Part shown: positions 47,755 through 56,103 of the stretch, one piece after another | How positions within the stretch are numbered: position 1 is the first letter of the stretch | Layout: each line of letters begins with the position of its first letter | Assembly (NCBI RefSeq): GCF_004117915.1 | Contig: NZ_RSTD01000001.1 | Coordinates: forward strand, 496,001-560,000 | Direction: 5' to 3' | DNA length: 64,000 nucleotides | Source of the DNA: Companilactobacillus metriopterae | GTDB taxonomy: Bacteria > Bacillota > Bacilli > Lactobacillales > Lactobacillaceae | The notes under the pieces: generated by a model | Databases searched by the model: none | What the model saw: the letters and a program-made list of their open reading frames with translations, nothing else | Told to the model about the DNA's origin: nothing | Program-made: the position numbers and the translations under genes

Positions 47755-49053
47755 GTGTTTAGTTATAATACACCATCACAGAGGTACAGATTAGTAGGCG
47801 AAGTTACACTTCCAGGTGATAAAAGTATTTCACACCGCGCAATAATGTTCGGTTCACAGGCCAAAGGTGTAACTCAAATTACTAATTTTACAATCTCCGA
47901 TGATCTTTTAACCACTATAGATGTTTTTAAATCTTTGGGTGCAAAAATAAATTTCGAACCATTTTCTAAAGATTTAATAATAAAAGGTACTAATCATCAA
48001 TTTTTACCAATTGATAAACCACTTAACGTTCGTAATGTAGGGGAACTACAAGGGTTACTATATGGATTCCTAGCATCCATTGATAATCCTTATACAGTTA
48101 CTGGTGGAGCTTTTTTAGAAAATAGGTTAAGAGATGATGTCTTAGATCCTTTGCAAAAAATGGGTTTAAAAGTAAATTACGTGGGACAGAGCAAGTTACC
48201 TGTTGAAATAACAGGAACTGATTCCCTAAAAGGAATCGATTATACTCAAGATATTTCCAATGCACAGGTAAAAAGTAGCTTAGTTTTATCTGGAATATAT
48301 GGAAATAGTCCTACAAGAATCCATAGAAAATATGTAACTAGAAATCATACAGAGAATTTAGCTAATTATTTTGGTGCGGATATAAAAACAACACCTGATT
48401 TGATAACTATTAATCCACTTAAACAAAATTTACAAGGAAAAGACATATTCATACCTGGTGATTTTTCTTCAGCAGCAATTTATATTGTTTGCGCTATTTT
48501 ATCTAAAGATAGCGAAATTAAAGTAAAAAATATTTGTCTTAATAGCACAAGAACTGGATTGCTTACTGTTCTTGAAAGTATGAACGGAACATATGAATTG
48601 GAAAATTTATCTGTAGACAAAGTTGAACCTTATGGAGATTTAATTGTAAAAAGTCAAAAACTCAGTGGAACGGTTATCCCTGGGAAAATTTTGCCACTTA
48701 TTATTGATGAGTTACCACTAATTGTTTTGATGGCATCTCAAGCTGATGGGGATACAGTTATAGAAGATATTAGTGATGCTATGGTTCAAATACATGAGCG
48801 ATTAAAAGTTATGAAAGAAGAACTTGAAAAATTAAACATTAAGATAAAAAATGACGGTGATAAAGTTATCATAAAAGGTAATCAAAAAATTACTTTAAAA
48901 GGTATTCTAGATAGCCATTACGATCATAGAATAGCAATGATGTTGATAGTAGCTGCTAATTTGATTGATCAATCTCTACAGATTAAAAACATTGAGGTTA
49001 TCGACGTGTCTTATCCTAATCTTCTAAATGATATTAAAAAAATTATTGTCTGA
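47755..49053 (+). CDS. aroA: divergent EPSP synthase-family protein (AroA-like)
   Basis: The protein has 432 residues from GTG 47755, behind AAAGGAGAA. It is collinear with 3-phosphoshikimate 1-carboxyvinyltransferase: LPGDKSISHR with K23, NAQVKSSLVLSG, TRNHTE, PGDFSSAA, DELPLIVLMA, DSHYDHRIAMM and the VSYPN C-terminus. Key positions differ. The PEP-binding GN(A/S)GTxxR loop reads RNVGELQG (93-100), and the KESDR motif reads QIHER (345-349), so the catalytic Glu is Ile346. No other shikimate gene is near; it sits alone between two transporter genes. It may be a weak, glyphosate-insensitive or functionally changed enzyme. Confidence 0.8.
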   Translation: MFSYNTPSQRYRLVGEVTLPGDKSISHRAIMFGSQAKGVTQITNFTISDDLLTTIDVFKSLGAKINFEPFSKDLIIKGTNHQFLPIDKPLNVRNVGELQGLLYGFLASIDNPYTVTGGAFLENRLRDDVLDPLQKMGLKVNYVGQSKLPVEITGTDSLKGIDYTQDISNAQVKSSLVLSGIYGNSPTRIHRKYVTRNHTENLANYFGADIKTTPDLITINPLKQNLQGKDIFIPGDFSSAAIYIVCAILSKDSEIKVKNICLNSTRTGLLTVLESMNGTYELENLSVDKVEPYGDLIVKSQKLSGTVIPGKILPLIIDELPLIVLMASQADGDTVIEDISDAMVQIHERLKVMKEELEKLNIKIKNDGDKVIIKGNQKITLKGILDSHYDHRIAMMLIVAANLIDQSLQIKNIEVIDVSYPNLLNDIKKIIV

Positions 49054-49083
49054 AGAATCTATTCTTTTATTAGATTCTTTTTT
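49053..49083 (+). terminator. intrinsic terminator after aroA-like gene
   Basis: AAGAATCTA (49053-49061) and TAGATTCTT (49071-49079) around nine bases, then T residues. Confidence 0.82.
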
Positions 49084-49213
49084 ATTTTGCGTAATTTAAA
49101 CTTAATAGGAAATACAGAATTTTTATTTTATATTTCACAAACTAATTTCTTATATTTACTACTAAATTCCTAACATTGGGAATTTTAAACAGAAAAAGTC
49201 AGTAAATTAAATT

Positions 49214-49241
49214 TTAAAATATCAAAATCAAATGATATTAT
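49214..49241 (+). promoter_or_regulatory. possible promoter of nupC
   Basis: TTAAAA (49214-49219) and TATTAT (49236-49241) are 16 bases apart, about 48 bases before the start codon. The rest of the 49084-49288 gap is AT-rich without another recognisable element. Confidence 0.4.
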
Positions 49242-49288
49242 TTAGTTGTTACGAAAATTGTATATTTGTGAAGGGAATAGGGAGAATA

Positions 49289-50491
49289 ATGTATTTAATA
49301 ACTAACATTATAGGTTTGGTTGTTTTCTTAGCTATAGGATTTGTGTTTTCCAAGGATAAAAAATCTATCCACTGGAAATCTATAGGAATTATGGTTGTTG
49401 TAAACTTGCTACTGGCTTGGTTTTTGACAGGTTCACAAGCAGGTCGTGATATCATATCTGGTGCTGCAACTGGTTTTGACTGGTTGGTCCAAGTTTCATA
49501 TACTGGTATCGCATTTGCACTTCCAAGTTGGGTTCATGTAAAACAAATGGATTTTGTTACCAGTGCATTGCTCCCCATCCTAATGATTGTTCCTTTGTTC
49601 GATATTTTAACTTATATTGGAGTTTTACCATTCATTATCAAATGGATCGGTAAGGGACTTTCATTTATTACAGGACAACCTAAGTTTGAATCATTCTTTG
49701 CAGTTGAGATGATGTTCTTAGGAAATACTGAGGCTTTAGCTGTTTCAAGTATCCAACTAAAAGAGATGAGTGCAAAAAGAAACTTGACTCTCGCAATGAT
49801 GTCGATGAGTTGTGTTACTGCTTCAATTATTGGAGCTTATATACAAATGATGCCAGGTCAGTATATTTTGACAGCTATTCCAATTAATATTATCAATGCT
49901 ATTATCGTTACAAGTATGCTTAACCCAGTTGATGTTCCAGCTGAAGAGGATACAATTGCAAAAATCAAGGGACAAGGGGAAGGAAAGAAAGAACCATTCT
50001 TCTCATTCCTTGGAGATTCTATCTTGGGAGCTGGTAGATTAATTCTTATCATTACAGCTAACGTTATTGCATTTGTTGCCTTAGCTGCTCTTATTGATAA
50101 AGTTCTTCAACTAGCTAACCCTTGGTTGACACTAGAACATATTCTTGGTGTTATTATGTATCCATTTGCTTGGTTATTGGGACTTAATAGTCATGACTCA
50201 TTTCAAATGGCTCAATACATGGGAACTAAGCTTGTAACTAACGAATTTGTTGTTATGGGTAAGGTTACAGGTAGTATCAATAGTTTTGCTCCTCACTTTA
50301 AAGCAGTACTTACAGTATTCATTACATCATTTGCCAACTTCTCAACAGTCGGTATGATTATTGGATGTTTCAAGGGTATCGTTGATCGTGAAAAGAATGA
50401 TTTAATTTCTAAAAATGTTGGATACATGTTACTTTCAGGTGTATTAGTTTCATTGCTATCAGCAGCATTTGTAGGACTTTTCGTTTGGTAA
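49289..50491 (+). CDS. nupC: concentrative nucleoside transporter (NupC family)
   Basis: The protein has 400 residues from ATG 49289, behind GGGAGAA; a longer frame from 49232 has no ribosome site. It is a polytopic CNT-family protein with GQPKFESFFAVEMMFLGNTEA near residue 128 and NFSTVGMIIGCFKGI near the C-terminus, which are signature segments of NupC. It imports nucleosides with protons or sodium. It is a single-gene unit ended by a palindromic terminator shared with the convergent esterase gene. Confidence 0.92.
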   Translation: MYLITNIIGLVVFLAIGFVFSKDKKSIHWKSIGIMVVVNLLLAWFLTGSQAGRDIISGAATGFDWLVQVSYTGIAFALPSWVHVKQMDFVTSALLPILMIVPLFDILTYIGVLPFIIKWIGKGLSFITGQPKFESFFAVEMMFLGNTEALAVSSIQLKEMSAKRNLTLAMMSMSCVTASIIGAYIQMMPGQYILTAIPINIINAIIVTSMLNPVDVPAEEDTIAKIKGQGEGKKEPFFSFLGDSILGAGRLILIITANVIAFVALAALIDKVLQLANPWLTLEHILGVIMYPFAWLLGLNSHDSFQMAQYMGTKLVTNEFVVMGKVTGSINSFAPHFKAVLTVFITSFANFSTVGMIIGCFKGIVDREKNDLISKNVGYMLLSGVLVSLLSAAFVGLFVW

Positions 50492-50492
50492 T

Positions 50493-50530
50493 AAAAAAGA
50501 GTATCAGTTAATTAACTGATACTCTTTTTT
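50493..50530. terminator. bidirectional terminator between nupC and the esterase gene
   Basis: A perfect palindrome is centred at 50511/50512: GAGTATCAGTTAA and TTAACTGATACTC arms flanked by six A and six T. It serves nupC on plus and the esterase gene on minus. Confidence 0.92.
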
Positions 50531-51257
50531 ATTTGTTAAAAATCCAGTCAAAAACATAATCGATATTTTGACTCCAAGTCTCCCAAGAATGATCACCAGT
50601 TACTTCTTTCCAACTATATTTGGAAGTTTTCTTTTTAAGGAAATTTGCTAGTTCAACATTATCTTCGTACATAAAATCTTGATCACCACAGATGGTTAAA
50701 ATATCAATGTCAGGTTTATATTCATCGAAAATATTAATTAATTGATTTTCTTTGATTTTATTATTTGTTTTGAATATATTATCGAAAGCTTCTTTTGGCA
50801 TTGGACATTTCGGATTATTTCTAAATTTCAAAATATCAGCGATAGGTGAGAGCCCAACAACTTTTGAAAATAGAGTACTATTTTTAAATGCAATCTTCAG
50901 AGCACCATAACCACCCATGCTAGAACCAACAATATAATTGTTTTCTCTATCTTTAGATATCGGGAAAATATTTTGAATTCTTTTCATATACTCATTAATA
51001 AAAAATGAGTAGTAAGGAATGAAATCTGAATCTGTATAAAATGCATTTCTTGTTTCGGGCATTATTATTGCACATTTGTATTCACGAGCAATTTTTTCCA
51101 AATTAACATGTCTAACATATGTTGTCTCATCACTTGTATATCCAGCCAATAACCAAACAACAGGATAGTCAGGCTGATAATCATCAGGAATAATGACGAC
51201 AGAGTTGAAATAAGTGTGCAAATAGTTAGTTCTAAAACTTAAGTTATTCAGTGCCAT
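50529..51257 (-). CDS. esterase (EstA/esterase D family alpha/beta hydrolase)
   Basis: The protein has 242 residues from ATG 51257, with GAGGAG seven bases upstream; a start 48 bases earlier lacks a ribosome site. The nucleophile is S113 in GSSMGG, an Asp follows in TICGDQDFMYED, and the catalytic His is in TGDHSWETW. This fits the esterase D-like group that includes LAB tributyrin esterases, which hydrolyse short-chain esters or S-formylglutathione-like substrates. It lies downstream of the malolactic genes but beyond a terminator, so it is probably separate. Confidence 0.85.
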   Translation of the reverse strand: MALNNLSFRTNYLHTYFNSVVIIPDDYQPDYPVVWLLAGYTSDETTYVRHVNLEKIAREYKCAIIMPETRNAFYTDSDFIPYYSFFINEYMKRIQNIFPISKDRENNYIVGSSMGGYGALKIAFKNSTLFSKVVGLSPIADILKFRNNPKCPMPKEAFDNIFKTNNKIKENQLINIFDEYKPDIDILTICGDQDFMYEDNVELANFLKKKTSKYSWKEVTGDHSWETWSQNIDYVFDWIFNK

Positions 51258-51290
51258 TAGAAACTCCTCTATAAAAGTAAGAATATTTTG

Positions 51291-51326
51291 TAAAAAAATA
51301 GTCATATACTGACTTCAGTATATGAC
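51291..51326 (-). terminator. intrinsic terminator after mleP
   Basis: GTCATATACTG (51301-51311) and CAGTATATGAC (51316-51326) around four bases; on the minus strand a T-rich run follows. Confidence 0.87.
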
Positions 51327-51332
51327 AAATTT

Positions 51333-52295
51333 TTAAATAAAGTTAATAACTTGCATTAGAATTGGAACTACAACAACGAACAGAACAGTAGATGTTGTAA
51401 CAACATTTGTTGCATATTCGACATCCCCATGAGATTGCCCAACCAAGATAGGTAAAACAGCTAGTCCGGGTGCTGCAGCTTGGATAATTAGAGTGCTGCT
51501 TTCTAGAGCAGGTAATCCATGTCCTATTGAAGCACCTAAAGTGACAAATCCAATCATAATAGCTGGAGCAAATACAAATCTACCAAGAAGGGCCCAGATT
51601 GTGTCATGATCAAATCTGATTGATTTTAATCCAGCATCTGCCAGAATAATACCAATATAGATAAGTGACATTGGAGTAACAATACCACCAACCATGTCTA
51701 AAGTTTTATCAATCCATTCTGGAATAGGAATGGCTAGTAGTAGGAATACTAAGGAAACTAAGAAGCCAACAAGTGGAGCTGGTAATAATTTTCTCCAGTT
51801 AAAATCTTGTTTTGTACCTTTTTCTTTTGTGGGGTCATCATTTGAAATAAAGAAAACTCCGATTGCCCAAGTAGAAATAGTATTCATAACATAGTAAACA
51901 AGGAAGTAAGGTAAACTTTTTGTTCCAAATAGTGCCATGTTAAGTGGCAAACCAATAAAAATAGTATTGGCATTGGCAAACATATTAATAAATGTTCCTC
52001 GACGACCTGGTCTAATTTTTAAAACTTTAGTCAAAATCCAAGCTAGTAAATAACTACATGCAAAAGATGCAAAGGCAAAAATCAAACCACCTGAAAGACT
52101 TGCCAGTTTATCTCTAGTTAAATACTTTAAAACTGAAACAAAAATTGATGCGGGTAGGGCAATATTCATAATAATAAATGAGATGTTACCTTTAAATGAA
52201 TCTGCTAAGCGTCCAGAATTTCTTAGCCAAAAACCAAGTGCAATGACAATAACAATTTCTGCAACACTTTCTAATGATGTAATAAAAGCTGCCAT
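51333..52295 (-). CDS. mleP: AEC family transporter, probable malate permease
   Basis: This 320-residue protein of the auxin efflux carrier family has about ten hydrophobic segments, for example ANANTIFIGLPLNMALFG near residue 108 and the C-terminal APGLAVLPILVGQSHGD. It lies 21 bases after mleS on the same strand. Oenococcus-type malate permeases (MleP) are AEC proteins of this length next to mleS, so malate import or lactate exchange is the likely role. The family is clear; the substrate is inferred from its neighbour. Confidence 0.87.
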   Translation of the reverse strand: MAAFITSLESVAEIVIVIALGFWLRNSGRLADSFKGNISFIIMNIALPASIFVSVLKYLTRDKLASLSGGLIFAFASFACSYLLAWILTKVLKIRPGRRGTFINMFANANTIFIGLPLNMALFGTKSLPYFLVYYVMNTISTWAIGVFFISNDDPTKEKGTKQDFNWRKLLPAPLVGFLVSLVFLLLAIPIPEWIDKTLDMVGGIVTPMSLIYIGIILADAGLKSIRFDHDTIWALLGRFVFAPAIMIGFVTLGASIGHGLPALESSTLIIQAAAPGLAVLPILVGQSHGDVEYATNVVTTSTVLFVVVVPILMQVINFI

Positions 52296-52316
52296 AATTT
52301 ATTCCCTCTTAATATA

Positions 52317-53939
52317 TTAATATTTTGGTTCCCATTTTATTGATTCCACAGCTTTTTTAGCGTCTGTTTCATCTGTAAGTTTTTCATTAATAGCTTCCTG
52401 TGCTACACCTGTAGCAACTGTCATACTGAATTCATCTAGTTTAGATACAGGAGGAAGGACAGCCGCACCTGGTTGTGTAGTATCCACAATTCCACCAAGT
52501 GAACGTGCAGCTTTGTTAATCATTCCTTCGCTAAGTAATTTTGAATTAACAGCCAATGCGCCTAGTCCCAATCCAGGGTAGACAAGTGCATTGTTAGCTT
52601 GTCCAATATGATATGTTGTTCCTTTATAGTCAATTGGTTCAACAGGAATTCCTGTAGCAATCAGAGCTTTTCCATCAGTCCATGCAAGCAAATCTTCAGC
52701 TTTAGCTTCAGCAAGTTTAGTAGGATTTGAAAGTGGGAAAATAATTGGTCTTTCTGTGTGGCTTGCCATTTCTTTAATAATACTTTCAGTAAATGTACCA
52801 GGTTGGGTTGAAGTTCCTACTAGAATAGTAGGGTGTACTTCTTTTACAACAGCTTCCAAAGTTGTAAGTTCATCAGCATTTGAAAATTCAGATCTTTCTC
52901 TTGTAAATGGTTCTTGTTCAGGTGTTAATCCTTCAGTATCTGAGAATAAAAGACCTTGTTTATCAACAAGATAGAAGTGTTTTTTTGCTTCTTCTTCAGA
53001 AAGACCTGCTTCAACCATTGCATCGTAGATTCTTCTTACAATACCAGCACCAGCTGTACCTGCACCAAAGGATACATAAATTTGATCTGTCAATTTTTGT
53101 TTTGAGATATTAAGAGCACCAAGAATACCAGCAAGTGTGATAATTCCTGTTCCTTGAATATCATCATTAAAGGTTAAAATATCATTTTTATATTTGTTAA
53201 GTATGTTTGCTGCATTATCTCTTCCAAAATCTTCAAAATGAAGATACATATTTGGGAAAAGATCTTCTGCAGTTTCAACAAATTGGTCAACAAATTGGTA
53301 GTACTTTTCTCCAGTTACACGTTTGTGATGATTACCTATGTATAAATCATCATCAAGTAGTGATTGGTTATTTGTTCCTACATCAAGAACTACAGGGAGA
53401 ACGGAACTTGGATCAATACCAGCTGCTGCGGTATAAACCATAAGTTTACCAACTGAGATATCAACACCTTGAACGCCCCAGTCGCCAATACCAAGAATTC
53501 CTTCACCATCAGTCACAACGATAAGCTTGATGTTACGTCCATCTGCACCGTTTATAAGTGATTGTTTCATAGAATCTGGATCGTCAATTGATAAGTATGT
53601 AGCATTTTGAGGATCAATGAATAGACGACTATAGTTTTCAATTGTGTCAGCAATAGTAGGATCATAAACGATTGGCATAAATTCGTTTATGTGTTGACTG
53701 AATAGTTTGTAATATAAAACTCTGTTTTCGTTAAAAATTTCCATTAGGAAAATTCTTTTTTCTAGAGAGTTAACTTTTGATTGATATTGAAGGTAAGTCT
53801 GTTCTACTTGTTGATCTAGTGTCTGAACAAATGGAGGCAATAAACCTTCAATATTATTTTCTTTTCTTTCTTCCTTTGTAAAGGCAGTACCTTTGTTAAG
53901 GTAGGGATTATTTATTAAGTTCAATCCAGAATATGTCAT
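52317..53939 (-). CDS. mleS: malolactic enzyme
   Basis: The protein has 540 residues from ATG 53939; the GGAGG upstream overlaps a longer TTG frame, which is rejected. It resembles malic enzyme overall, with the [18 protein letters not shown] and [13 protein letters not shown] segments of malolactic enzymes, [15 protein letters not shown], the metal region FNDDIQGTG and NAD motif GAGTAGAGI. It converts L-malate to L-lactate and CO2 with NAD and manganese. The partners mleP downstream and mleR divergent make a complete malolactic locus. Malic enzyme is the alternative, less likely from the N-terminal sequence. Confidence 0.93.
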   Translation of the reverse strand: MTYSGLNLINNPYLNKGTAFTKEERKENNIEGLLPPFVQTLDQQVEQTYLQYQSKVNSLEKRIFLMEIFNENRVLYYKLFSQHINEFMPIVYDPTIADTIENYSRLFIDPQNATYLSIDDPDSMKQSLINGADGRNIKLIVVTDGEGILGIGDWGVQGVDISVGKLMVYTAAAGIDPSSVLPVVLDVGTNNQSLLDDDLYIGNHHKRVTGEKYYQFVDQFVETAEDLFPNMYLHFEDFGRDNAANILNKYKNDILTFNDDIQGTGIITLAGILGALNISKQKLTDQIYVSFGAGTAGAGIVRRIYDAMVEAGLSEEEAKKHFYLVDKQGLLFSDTEGLTPEQEPFTRERSEFSNADELTTLEAVVKEVHPTILVGTSTQPGTFTESIIKEMASHTERPIIFPLSNPTKLAEAKAEDLLAWTDGKALIATGIPVEPIDYKGTTYHIGQANNALVYPGLGLGALAVNSKLLSEGMINKAARSLGGIVDTTQPGAAVLPPVSKLDEFSMTVATGVAQEAINEKLTDETDAKKAVESIKWEPKY

Positions 53940-53969
53940 TTTTGGTTCCTCCAATTAATTTATGAAATA

Positions 53970-53999
53970 ATAATAGTTCTCAATAAAATATATAGTCAA
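53970..53999 (-). promoter_or_regulatory. promoter of mleS-mleP
   Basis: On the minus strand TTGACT (53994-53999) and TATTAT (53970-53975) are 18 bases apart. Confidence 0.6.
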
Positions 54000-54005
54000 A
54001 TATGG

Positions 54006-54016
54006 TATCATTGATA
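54006..54016. promoter_or_regulatory. candidate MleR operator
   Basis: TATCA-T-TGATA is a perfect inverted repeat lying just upstream of the mleS -35 element and 22 bases before mleR. A LysR-type activator would bind here; the spacing T-N9-A is shorter than the usual T-N11-A. Confidence 0.4.
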
Positions 54017-54037
54017 AAAAAATATTATAGGTAAATT

Positions 54038-54910
54038 ATGAATATTAAAGACTATCAATACTTTGTAAAATTAAACCAATTTAAAAATTTTTCAGACACA
54101 GCTAAATACTTTCATGTGAGTCAACCAACAATAACTTATTCTCTTAAAAGACTTGAAGATGAGTATAATGCAAAACTAATTGAGCGGAAGAGTTATGCTA
54201 ATTCATTTTATTTAACATTATCTGGATTACAAGTTTTGACACATGCTCAGAGAATTATTTCAGAGAATGAAATTTCGAAGAAAGAGGTGCAAAAGTTAAA
54301 TTCACAAAAATTTAGAGTAGGTATGCCACCAATAATTACCAATTACTTATTTCCTAAAAAATTTGTTGCTCTAAATGAGAGTGGTATTTTATCAAGAATC
54401 ATTTCAGTGCAAGATGGATCCAAAGAATTAGTTTATAAGCTTAAAAATGGTGATGTAGATATATCTCTTTTAGGGTATACAAATCAACCGGATGATCCAG
54501 ATTTAATATATGAAGAAATTGATATTAAGGATTTTAAAGTTATAACTTCTTTTGACAAAAAAATGTCCGATAAGGTATCTATTTCGGACATAAAGGATGA
54601 AACATTCATTCTACTAGATGAACAATCAATTCATAATCAAGTTTTTCAAAATATGATAAGACAATATAATTTTTTGCCAAATACTATTTATTCTACAAAT
54701 GATTACAATTTACTGTTGAACTTAGTTAAGGAGAATAGAGGAATTAGTTTTATAGCAGAAATTGCGTTGGATAATATTGAAGGAGTTCGCTCTATTGATA
54801 TAACTGACGTGGAAATTCCTAAATTTCATATAGCAATTGCATACAGAAGAACGATGGAAATGACAGATTATATACAAGAATTTATTGATATTTTTCGAAA
54901 TAATTCCTAA
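54038..54910 (+). CDS. mleR: LysR-type regulator of malolactic genes
   Basis: The 290-residue protein has an N-terminal winged HTH (FSDTAKYFHVSQPTITYSLKRLE, about 18-40) and a LysR substrate-binding domain. It is divergent from mleS across a 98-base gap, the classical arrangement of MleR, which activates malolactic genes when malate is present. ATG 54038 is preceded by a weak TTATAGG ribosome site. No promoter with good spacing is visible. Confidence 0.9.
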   Translation: MNIKDYQYFVKLNQFKNFSDTAKYFHVSQPTITYSLKRLEDEYNAKLIERKSYANSFYLTLSGLQVLTHAQRIISENEISKKEVQKLNSQKFRVGMPPIITNYLFPKKFVALNESGILSRIISVQDGSKELVYKLKNGDVDISLLGYTNQPDDPDLIYEEIDIKDFKVITSFDKKMSDKVSISDIKDETFILLDEQSIHNQVFQNMIRQYNFLPNTIYSTNDYNLLLNLVKENRGISFIAEIALDNIEGVRSIDITDVEIPKFHIAIAYRRTMEMTDYIQEFIDIFRNNS

Positions 54911-54944
54911 TTTTTAAATTGAAGTTAAGTTATGTTTGCAATAA

Positions 54945-54972
54945 TTAATACTGTAAATGCATATGATATACT
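54945..54972 (+). promoter_or_regulatory. possible promoter of the HTH-phosphatase pair
   Basis: TTAATA (54945-54950) and TATACT (54967-54972) are 16 bases apart, 27 bases before the start codon. Confidence 0.4.
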
Positions 54973-54999
54973 TAAAATACTTAAAAATTAGGAGATTTT

Positions 55000-55308
55000 A
55001 TGAAGTATTCAGAAAAAGAACAAATTGAAATTGTAAAATATACACTTCAAAATGATAGAAACTGTAAATTAGCTGCAGAAAAGTATGCTGTTTCTTATCA
55101 ACAAGTGGGAGCTTGGGTTCGAAAATTTGAATCAACACTAACTGATGATGGTATGAAGGAGTCTAAAAAATCATCATCGGGAAAAAATATTTCTAAAGAA
55201 CCAAAAAAACAAGCTGAAGAGCGTAAAACTCTAGACGTTCTCAGCAGAAAAGATCCATTTTTAGAAGCTCAATTAGAAGAAGTAAAGAAAAGACTGGGTT
55301 TAATCTAA
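55000..55308 (+). CDS. orphan helix-turn-helix protein, IS3-type OrfA-like
   Basis: The 102-residue protein has an N-terminal HTH (about 8-45, KEQIEIVKYTLQN...AEKYAVSYQQVGAWVRKFE) resembling the first protein of IS3/IS150 transposases. A lysine/serine-rich linker and a C-terminal acidic-basic helix (LEAQLEEVKKRLGL) follow, similar to the leucine-zipper end of OrfA. No OrfB, inverted repeats or target duplication are visible, and the gene has a clean AGGAG ribosome site. It precedes the phosphatase gene by one base. A captured regulator or an IS remnant are both possible. Confidence 0.65.
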   Translation: MKYSEKEQIEIVKYTLQNDRNCKLAAEKYAVSYQQVGAWVRKFESTLTDDGMKESKKSSSGKNISKEPKKQAEERKTLDVLSRKDPFLEAQLEEVKKRLGLI

Positions 55309-55309
55309 T

Positions 55310-55759
55310 ATGACAAAAATAATTTATGTTTGTTTAGGAAATATCTGTAGATCACCTATGGCAGAGATGATTATGAAAGAAATGGTTGCCAATAGAGGAT
55401 TAGAAGATAGTTTTGATATAAGTTCTCGGGCTACTTCGACATATGAAATTGGAAACCCACCACATGAAGGTGCTATTGCCGAATTAAAAAGACAATCTAT
55501 TTCAATTATTTCTCATAAGGCAAAACAAATTACTGAACAAGATATAGACAGTGCAGACTTGGTTATAGGTATGGATTATCAAAATATTGAAGATTTGAAA
55601 GAGATATCTTCAGCAGGTAATATAGACAAAATTAAACTTGCCTATAACATGATAGGTGAGGATAAAATTATAGAAGATCCTTGGTATGATCATAAATTTG
55701 ATAGGACTTATAATCAATTAAGTGAGATAATACCTGCAATTATAGAAGAGTATAAATAA
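55310..55759 (+). CDS. low-molecular-weight protein tyrosine phosphatase
   Basis: The 149-residue protein has the catalytic P-loop VCLGNICRSPMAEM (CX5R, Cys near residue 7) and the general-acid loop DPWYD near residue 124. It dephosphorylates phosphotyrosine on proteins, or arsenate in related enzymes. ATG 55310 is one base after the HTH stop, implying co-translation. No bacterial tyrosine kinase or polysaccharide gene is near, so its target is not suggested by context. Confidence 0.9.
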   Translation: MTKIIYVCLGNICRSPMAEMIMKEMVANRGLEDSFDISSRATSTYEIGNPPHEGAIAELKRQSISIISHKAKQITEQDIDSADLVIGMDYQNIEDLKEISSAGNIDKIKLAYNMIGEDKIIEDPWYDHKFDRTYNQLSEIIPAIIEEYK

Positions 55760-55792
55760 AAAGACACTCACATTCTTTGTGAGTGTCTTTTT
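55758..55792. terminator. terminator between the phosphatase gene and the small minus-strand gene
   Basis: AAGACACTCAC (55761-55771) and GTGAGTGTCTT (55779-55789) around seven bases are flanked by A and T runs, so it can act in both directions for the two convergent genes. Confidence 0.9.
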
Positions 55793-55812
55793 ACAAGTAA
55801 TTTTTTTAAATA

Positions 55813-55965
55813 TTACTCTTTATCTTCGGATTTTGATTCTTTCTTTGAAGATTTTTTATCTGCTTCATTTACTCTATCAACGTTCTTTTTTACATCATCT
55901 GGCAAAGAAGCAAATTGATCGAATAGACTACCAAAATCACTTTCACGTTTCACTGTTAATCCCAT
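55813..55965 (-). CDS. 50-residue highly charged small protein
   Basis: A minus-strand frame from ATG 55965 encodes 50 residues beginning MGLTVKRESDFGSLFDQF and ending in a Lys/Ser/Glu-rich tail. It has an AAAGGGG ribosome site nine bases upstream, its own promoter and a shared terminator, all good signs of a real gene. It resembles small Lactobacillales proteins annotated as the SPJ_0845 family, though I rely on memory of the N-terminus. The function is unknown; no membrane segment is present. Confidence 0.72.
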   Translation of the reverse strand: MGLTVKRESDFGSLFDQFASLPDDVKKNVDRVNEADKKSSKKESKSEDKE

Positions 55966-56010
55966 CGGTATCAGCCCCTTTCTAGAGGTATAATATTATT
56001 TACTAACTAC

Positions 56011-56039
56011 ATTATAGAACGTTTCGGAAGAAAGCGCAA
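56011..56039 (-). promoter_or_regulatory. promoter of the 50-residue gene
   Basis: On the minus strand TTGCGC (56034-56039) and TATAAT (56011-56016) are 17 bases apart. Confidence 0.6.
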
Positions 56040-56103
56040 TTCTTGCAACTATATAAATAATGTTTAAAATTAATATAGTTAAATTTATTTAAGGAGATAT
56101 AAC

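Noticed and set aside
55000-55308. Complete insertion sequence around the OrfA-like gene
   Set aside because: There is no OrfB, no terminal inverted repeat and no target duplication; flanking genes are intact.
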